This document shows, in pieces, positions 4,501-5,673 of a stretch of DNA of 5,673 nt. This stretch comes from Candidatus Geothermarchaeota archaeon (lineage in GTDB: Archaea; Thermoproteota; Nitrososphaeria; Geothermarchaeales; JDFR-13). The first letter of the stretch is position 1. Each line of letters opens with the position of its first letter. The notes beneath the pieces were generated by a model. It was given only the letters and a program-made list of their open reading frames with translations. It was not told where the DNA came from and ran no database searches. A program made the position numbers and the translations under genes. Where the stretch lies: assembly GCA_015522055.1 (NCBI GenBank), contig WAMZ01000018.1:1-5673 (forward strand), given 5' to 3'.

Positions 4501-5640
4501 ATGAGGGTACTTGTTCTGGGAGCTGGGAATATTGGGTCTGTAATCATATATGATTTATCCATATTCATAGATATAGATGAATTGTTTGTGGCTGATAGGG
4601 ATGTTGTTCAGATTGAGTCCTGCATAGGATTGGCTGGTGGTTCCAAGGCTGAGGCTCTCCGTTTAGATGTTAATGAGTACAGTGACTTAGTTGGTGCTAT
4701 GAAGCGTTTTGACTTGGTTGTCAATGCATTGCCGGGGAAGTTTGGTTATAGGGTTGTTAAGGCGGCTATTGATGCAAAGGTTGATCTAGTGGATGTATCA
4801 TATATGCCTGAGGATGTATTTCAGTTACGTGGTGAGGTGGATAAGGCTGGTATTAAGGTTATCCCAGATGCTGGTGTCGCTCCTGGCCTTAGTAATATTT
4901 TGGTGGGGCATGCTGTTAGTATGTTGGATAATGTCGATGCTATACATATTTATGTTGGTGGGTTTCCAACTAAGCCTGTTCCTCCACTAGGCTATGTGGT
5001 TACTTGGTCGGTTGAGGACCTTATAGATGAGTATATGCGTAGCCCGAGGATCGTGGTTGATGGTAGGGTGGTTGTGGCAGATGCTTTATCTGGCTTGGAG
5101 GAGATCGTTTTTCCAGGTATCGGTGTTTTGGAGGCTTTCTATACAGATGGTCTGAGGACATTACTACATACTATCAAGGGTGTAAGGAGTATGTGGGAGA
5201 AGACCCTGAGATATCCTGGGCATGTTGAGAAAATAAGGTTATTGATGGATCTAGGCTTGTTTAGCGACATCCCAGTGGGTGGGGTTAGTCCACGTAAATT
5301 ATTGATTAAATTGCTTAGTGAGAAGTTGGTGAGGCGGGATGTCGAGGATTTATTGGCTATGAGGGTCGATATAGCTGGCTTTGCGGGAGGAGAAAGAACT
5401 ACATATACATATATGTTGTTGGAGAGGGGTTTTGATGAACATGGTTTTAGTTCGATGGCTAGAGTAACTGGGTACACAGCATCGACAGTAGCGTATTTAA
5501 TTTTTGAAGATCTTATTGATATATCTGGAATTATTCCTCCTGAGATAATCGGTATGAATAGAGAATTATATAAGTTGGTAGTAGATAGGCTTAATTCTAA
5601 AGGCATAGGTATAAAAGCGGTTGTGGGTAGGGGGAATTAA
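4501..5640 (+). CDS. Saccharopine dehydrogenase / lysine 6-dehydrogenase family NAD(P)-dependent oxidoreductase
   Basis: This 379-residue cytosolic enzyme has an N-terminal Rossmann fold with GAGNIGS at 7-13 and an acidic residue (D32) at the end of the second strand, which suggests NAD. NALPG (75-79), DAGVAPGLSN (123-132), TWSVEDLIDEY (168-178) and TDGLRTLLHT in the second half are typical of the family. The C-terminal catalytic domain ends with GIIPPE before a final helix. Length and motifs fit the lysine 6-dehydrogenase/saccharopine dehydrogenase-like group (bacterial lysine dehydrogenases are of about this size). The substrate could be lysine, saccharopine or another amino acid, and sequence alone does not decide. 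The start is ATG 4501 with AGGTGG at 4491-4496. It has its own likely promoter and its stop overlaps the next start in TAATG, so it heads a new operon. Its codons favour T endings (TTT, GGT, GAT). Confidence 0.92.
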   Translation: MRVLVLGAGNIGSVIIYDLSIFIDIDELFVADRDVVQIESCIGLAGGSKAEALRLDVNEYSDLVGAMKRFDLVVNALPGKFGYRVVKAAIDAKVDLVDVSYMPEDVFQLRGEVDKAGIKVIPDAGVAPGLSNILVGHAVSMLDNVDAIHIYVGGFPTKPVPPLGYVVTWSVEDLIDEYMRSPRIVVDGRVVVADALSGLEEIVFPGIGVLEAFYTDGLRTLLHTIKGVRSMWEKTLRYPGHVEKIRLLMDLGLFSDIPVGGVSPRKLLIKLLSEKLVRRDVEDLLAMRVDIAGFAGGERTTYTYMLLERGFDEHGFSSMARVTGYTASTVAYLIFEDLIDISGIIPPEIIGMNRELYKLVVDRLNSKGIGIKAVVGRGN

Positions 5641-5673
5641 TGGTTGATTATGTCTTTGGCATATGTTCTAATA
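5640..5673 (+). CDS. Start of the next gene, truncated by the window edge (frame uncertain)
   Basis: Two readings are open to the edge. ATG 5640 overlaps the previous stop by one base (TAATG, translational coupling), has a G-rich ribosome binding site at 5630-5634 5 bases upstream, and reads MVDYVFGICSN. ATG 5650, in another frame, reads MSLAYVLI and has only a weak site (GGTTGAT at 5642-5648). The second resembles the first strand of stand-alone Lrp/AsnC ligand-binding (RAM) domain proteins common in archaea, which would suit an amino-acid enzyme neighbour. Eight residues cannot prove this. Translation signals favour 5640; protein resemblance favours 5650. Confidence 0.45.
   Translation, partial: MVDYVFGICSN

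Noticed and set aside
5139..5606. 155-codon open frame on the - strand inside the dehydrogenase gene
   Set aside because: It is antisense to the conserved C-terminal domain, with Ser/Leu/Pro-rich shadow composition and no start signals.
1..5673. tRNA, rRNA, CRISPR array or insertion sequence
   Set aside because: I saw no cloverleaf-like conserved boxes, no regularly spaced repeats and no transposase. The gaps are short and AT-rich.

Overview
The window looks like chromosomal DNA from a thermophilic archaeon, most likely of the Thermoproteota (Crenarchaeota). The signs are an Arg usage dominated by AGG, many ATA Ile codons, GGTG-type ribosome binding sites that match the archaeal 16S tail, very AT-rich intergenic promoters with archaeal TATA-like boxes about 40 bases before the start codons, and archaeal-type protein families. 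The genus cannot be told from the sequence. All recognisable genes lie on the + strand.

Layout. Bases 1-140 are AT-rich upstream DNA with a promoter and a perfect inverted repeat. A short-form CstA-type membrane transporter follows (141-1877). Next comes a 183-base AT-rich intergenic region (1878-2060) with its own promoter, a palindrome and a direct repeat. It leads into a tight three-gene operon: a 95-residue basic, methionine-rich protein of unknown function (2061-2348), then two tandem ArsA/Get3-family ATPases (2373-3374 and 3386-4408). A short AT-rich gap (4409-4500) carries promoter and terminator signals. After it come a saccharopine dehydrogenase/lysine 6-dehydrogenase family oxidoreductase (4501-5640) and the first bases of a further gene that is cut by the window edge.

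The most interesting part is the 2061-4408 operon. The two ATPases are clearly paralogous but asymmetric. The first keeps the switch I aspartate and the switch II Gly-His. The second has asparagine exactly at the switch I position (the equivalent of yeast Get3 Asp57) and has lost the switch II Gly-His. It looks like a natural pseudo-ATPase partner in a predicted heterodimer. Neither protein has the zinc CxxC of Get3 or the metalloid-binding cysteines of ArsA, and the second has no cysteine at all, so arsenite export is not supported. The small upstream protein, with a lysine/arginine-rich tail and a methionine-dense segment, is a candidate partner. Together they may form an undescribed archaeal protein-targeting or membrane-associated machine; that role is inference.

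The upstream DNA of cstA and of the operon share three short collinear blocks at nearly the same spacing. A TTAGG word recurs in front of all three transcription units. This suggests related promoters or common regulation, but AT-rich DNA makes chance similarity a real risk.
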